From: Scortum barcoo
Lineage: Eukaryota > Chordata > Actinopteri > Centrarchiformes > Terapontidae
DNA: 64,000 bases
Direction: 5' to 3'
NCBI GenBank assembly: GCA_023238725.1
Contig: CM041540.1
Location: forward strand, 2,259,001-2,323,000
Shown: positions 60,584 through 64,000 of the stretch, one piece after another
Layout: every line of letters starts with the position of its first letter
Numbering within the stretch: position 1 is the stretch's first letter
Position numbers and translations under genes: made by a program
Notes under the pieces: generated by a model
Databases searched by the model: none
Seen by the model: only the letters and a program-made list of their open reading frames with translations
Told to the model about the DNA's origin: nothing

Positions 60584-63500
60584 GTCTTCTTAAAGTTTTT
60601 TTCTTTCAGAGATTCATTTATACTTGCAATAAAAACCAACACACTTTGACAATGAGTAATTTTTAACGCTTCATTTGTTGTGTTGAACTCCTTTGTGAGA
60701 TCTTTCATGCTCGTCTGTGGCCGACTTTTGTAATTACACCGTCCTCCGACACTGCAGTAAAGCACGCATCGTTTCTTGCACTCGCTGCCTTACAAGGCCA
60801 CGTTTAGTATCTTAATGTTCAATCTATATGCAAGAAGCACGAGTGGAGAGAGTTGCCACAGAGGCCGACCGTGTTTTTCATGTCAAGTAGTCGTGGTGAG
60901 GCAGAGGCAGCTGCTGATGCAGACTATTACATAATGTGTTGTAGTTAAACAATGGTTTGTAATGGGGAGCTGTCAGTAGTCATAGATTTATTACGCCATG
61001 ATTATGAAACCTGTCGGACTTGCATAATAATGATACATAACCCAGGCTGGTGTGCACGCTGATAAGAGCTCAGATACTGGCACACATGGGAAAGGCCACA
61101 TGTTACAGGCAGATATTTAATCAGAAAACACGCATTCATTGTGTTTTTTTTTAAAGGATTATGTCACCAAAATAACATACATATTTTTTTTTCCTTTTCT
61201 TTCCTCCTTTCCTTCCTTTTTCATGGTTTGGTTTTAAAATGTCACACAACAACATGCACGTGACACATTTATCCAGATATTCATCCAAAACATAAACAGA
61301 CAAATGTGCTCCAACATGACACGCGGACATGCAGAAACAACCTAAAATAAAGTCATGACTGCATATATAAGCCAAAAAAAGTGCAATATCTTTTATAAAA
61401 ACACAAAACACAGGTGGCGTTAAGTTTCCTTTCCGACATATTTGCTGTAAAGTAATTCAGCCGCTTAGTGTGAAGTCAGTCAGCTGAATGGTTGTTAAAA
61501 TAATCAAAGGAGAGACTTTCCATTTATAATTGGTTGTTGAGAGGATCGATACGGCCCAGGAGTGTCAGGCCTGTGTCTGATAAGTAAAATGAGAAAATTA
61601 AAGATGAAACAACAACAGGGAAGTCGACTTGGTTGAGGAAGAACAACAGAAGAAGAATACCCCTCCAAGGAGCGAATCGCGTGTACAGAAAAGATCAACA
61701 TTACCGTGTGTTCGATTTCAGAAAAATTTCAGTAAAATAAACCGCTCGACCGCCAACCTTTTCTGACCTTAAAAGACGAAAACATCCTGTAATCTGATCC
61801 TTATTTGTGTTTAAATAAATGACAAGTCCTTCTTTTTTTCTCTTATATGTTACGTTTGAATGTTCAGATAACATCAGACACAGCAGTGACACGTTGGGAG
61901 CTTTTCCAACTGTTGACCGGACTTCCCTGTAAAGCGCAGAGGAAATATTTAAACTCCAAACCGAACGTGTCACCTCGGCCTAACGCGGCGTGGATAAGGC
62001 CTCATGATTAAACGTGTATTGTCTTAGCTGCAGGACTTGTCGCCAGGCCGACTGAGACTGTCGGATGAATTAGCGGCTCAGCGTTTGAGTGAGTTCAGTC
62101 ACAGAAAACTTCCCAATGGAAAACAGCCTATATTTAGTGCTGCAGTAGGTATTGTTTTCTCTGCATTTGTCACCGTGTGTGTGTGTTATGGAAAGTGTGT
62201 GGTGTGTATGGGAGCTATTTACAGACCCGACCTCACACTATTATTGTACTCTCAAGTCCTTGAGCCTCCAATAGATTAAATATCATATTTAAAACTGTCA
62301 AAAAATAAAATACCCTCTTAGAAATGGCACTTAAACAATAACAATGACGCTTGTTGGGGAAAAAATATGTTCATGGCATCTTTTCTACTTTTTTTTTGTT
62401 GTTTAGGAGATTTGTGCAACAAAAAACTGACTTTAAAAGTGCATTTTATGTTTTGAGTGAAGGAGTTTCTGCTTTTCAAGCCTGTAGGGGGTGATGGTAA
62501 ATTAATATTTAGAAATATTTCCTTTTAGGGAATTCAACAGAGCCTTGAAATAGAGGTGGAATTACCTTTTAATAATAAGTAACTTGAAAATGATTAATTA
62601 GAGACTGAAAGGGAAGAGCAACATGAGGATGAGTGTTGCTCATTAAATTGGTTGTGTGAATGGACATTGGTGTTAAGTGTTAAGCAGTGCTTTGAAAGAA
62701 AAAAGTAAAAGCACTCTTTACACAAGTGTCCAGAGCGCAAATATATTTATGACAGAAAGAAAATAGACAAAAATTAAACTTGAATTAGAGAAATTTCAGT
62801 ATTTATGCCTAAAGAAATTATCATGATAGAGCTCAATTGATTAATCAACTAATTGTTGAAGCTCTTGATAAAATATATTTTAAGAAAGTGTCTCTGATTT
62901 GACCTGATTTCAAATAAAGTCAGTCAGTAAATCAGTTATAGCTAATTTACTAAAGTATAAAGTACATTTACTTTAAGTACTGTATAGGTTTTAGGTACTT
63001 GAAGTACTTGAGCATTTTTATTTTATTTTGGGAACTGCTGGACTGAACTACCAAACTGTAAATAAAGTTATAAAGAGCAGCAACGACAATAAAATCTATC
63101 AATATTAACAATCTGATAATGTCAGTCACAGGGGACCAAATGAGTCCTTTTACTTGTGGTACTGTAAGTACGTTGTGCTGATAATACTTTTCTACTCTTA
63201 CTTAAGTAGAACTTTGAATGTAGAACTTGTAATAGAGTATTTCTTAAATTGTGGTACTTTTGCTTATGTAAATTATCTGAATACTGAATTTGGAGTGCTG
63301 CTAAGTTAAAAAGTGCAAAAACAACCTGATGGATGGTGAGAAAAAAAGGAGGAGAACTTCAGGACTCACGTTTGGCCTAAAATGATCCAAACAAAGAGAA
63401 ATGAGAACGTTTAAAAGGAAGAAAACGTTTTGTGTCGGAGGTGAGAAGCTGAGCGGGAACAACAAAATGTAAATCATGAGCTCAGCTGGTTTGTTGGGTC

Positions 63501-64000
63501 ACTGCCTGCACAAAGTCTGGACTCAATGCATACATCTGGAAATGAATGATTATGGAAAAGTGCTGCACATACGTCAGTCTGAGAAGCTGCTCAGGCGCTT
63601 TTTCATGCTCATTTTCCATCTTACGTCTGTAGGTGGAGTCTTCGATGAATCTGGAGAAAGACTGCTGATATTTGAACTCAACAAATATGGAAAAAATGTG
63701 AGGAATGCCATTGCAAGTTTAATATTTTTATGACAAGCTGGCATGGTAATATCTCTGATGTTCTTGTCAGGCAGAAACATAGAAACCTCCACATCTGTCT
63801 TCATGTCTTTAAACTCTTTGAGGTCTCTCCGTCTCTGGAAAGCCTCGCCAATGTTGGCGTGTCTCAATTTGACAACAAGTGTTTTGGATTAGAGTTTCAG
63901 ACTTTAACTTCCAGTCGCTAATCTCCAGCTGTTGTGGGTCAAAAGATGCGGTTCACATATTCCTCTGTATGTTACTGAAAACACACAGCCAAACGTTTGA
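60584..64000. other. non-coding flank in D2
   Basis: Counterpart of 20896-24312. No gene recognised; includes the TTATTACGCCATGATTATG patch (about 60880-61113) and the TACTTTAAGTACT repeat (about 62950-63250). Confidence 0.5.

Larger units (their letters stand above)
51733..64000 (+). repeat. large direct duplication, copy D2 (contains avpr1a)
   Basis: Matches D1 (12038-24312) through to the last base of the window, in the same orientation. The join to the p3h2-side sequence is not marked by N. The shared bases at the junction are AATATATA, AT-rich like both flanks. All avpr1a exons, splice sites, repeats and flanking open frames of D1 are present. Confidence 0.95.

Noticed and set aside
1..64000. 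CRISPR arrays, bacterial operons, rRNA genes, integrated viruses
   Set aside because: None seen; the window is vertebrate nuclear DNA, and I saw no retroviral or herpesviral coding similarity.

Overview
The window is nuclear DNA from a ray-finned fish, most likely a percomorph teleost. It is AT-rich, has short multi-exon genes with GT-AG introns and long non-coding stretches, and carries Tc1/mariner transposons and several interspersed repeats I recognise from percomorph genomes. All gene identities rest on reading the translations and on remembered families; no database search was possible.

Layout. (1) 474-1460, + strand: the last three coding exons of cwf19l1, with the rest of the gene upstream of the window. 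(2) 1461-12037: 3' UTR, then AT-rich intergenic DNA with repeats and two notable inverted repeats. (3) 12038 to at least 24312: first copy (D1) of a large duplicated block carrying a complete two-exon V1a-type vasotocin receptor gene (avpr1a, - strand, exons 17668-16693 and 13610-13336) and its flanks. (4) 24313-27207: repeats, including a 1274-bp internally deleted Tc1 element inside a 29-bp minisatellite. (5) 27208-27707: a run of exactly 500 N, an assembly gap. (6) 27708-51732: a second block with a complete four-exon claudin (best called cldn1, 35424-37247, +), then the first exon of prolyl 3-hydroxylase 2 (p3h2, 40941-41372, +) and about 10 kb of its presumed intron 1. Two derivatives of another Tc1 family lie here. 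(7) 51733-64000: the second copy (D2) of the avpr1a block in the same orientation, still matching when the window ends.

The most important observation is the D1/D2 duplication. At least 12.27 kb is almost base-for-base identical; by eye I find only a few indels (8, 4 and 3 bp) and one small local change. Both receptor copies encode the same 416-residue protein with identical splice sites. D2 is joined to the p3h2 side without an N run, so avpr1a copy 2 lies antisense inside what should be p3h2 intron 1. This is either a very recent segmental duplication/insertion or an assembly artefact (duplicated haplotype or chimeric contig). The sequence alone cannot decide.

Biologically the genes are not an operon-like unit. 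Cwf19l1 is an RNA-processing/debranching-related protein, avpr1a a Gq-coupled neurohypophysial hormone receptor, claudin-1 a tight-junction protein, and P3H2 an ER collagen-modifying enzyme. The cldn1-p3h2 order and orientation match the vertebrate arrangement (human 3q28), which supports both calls.
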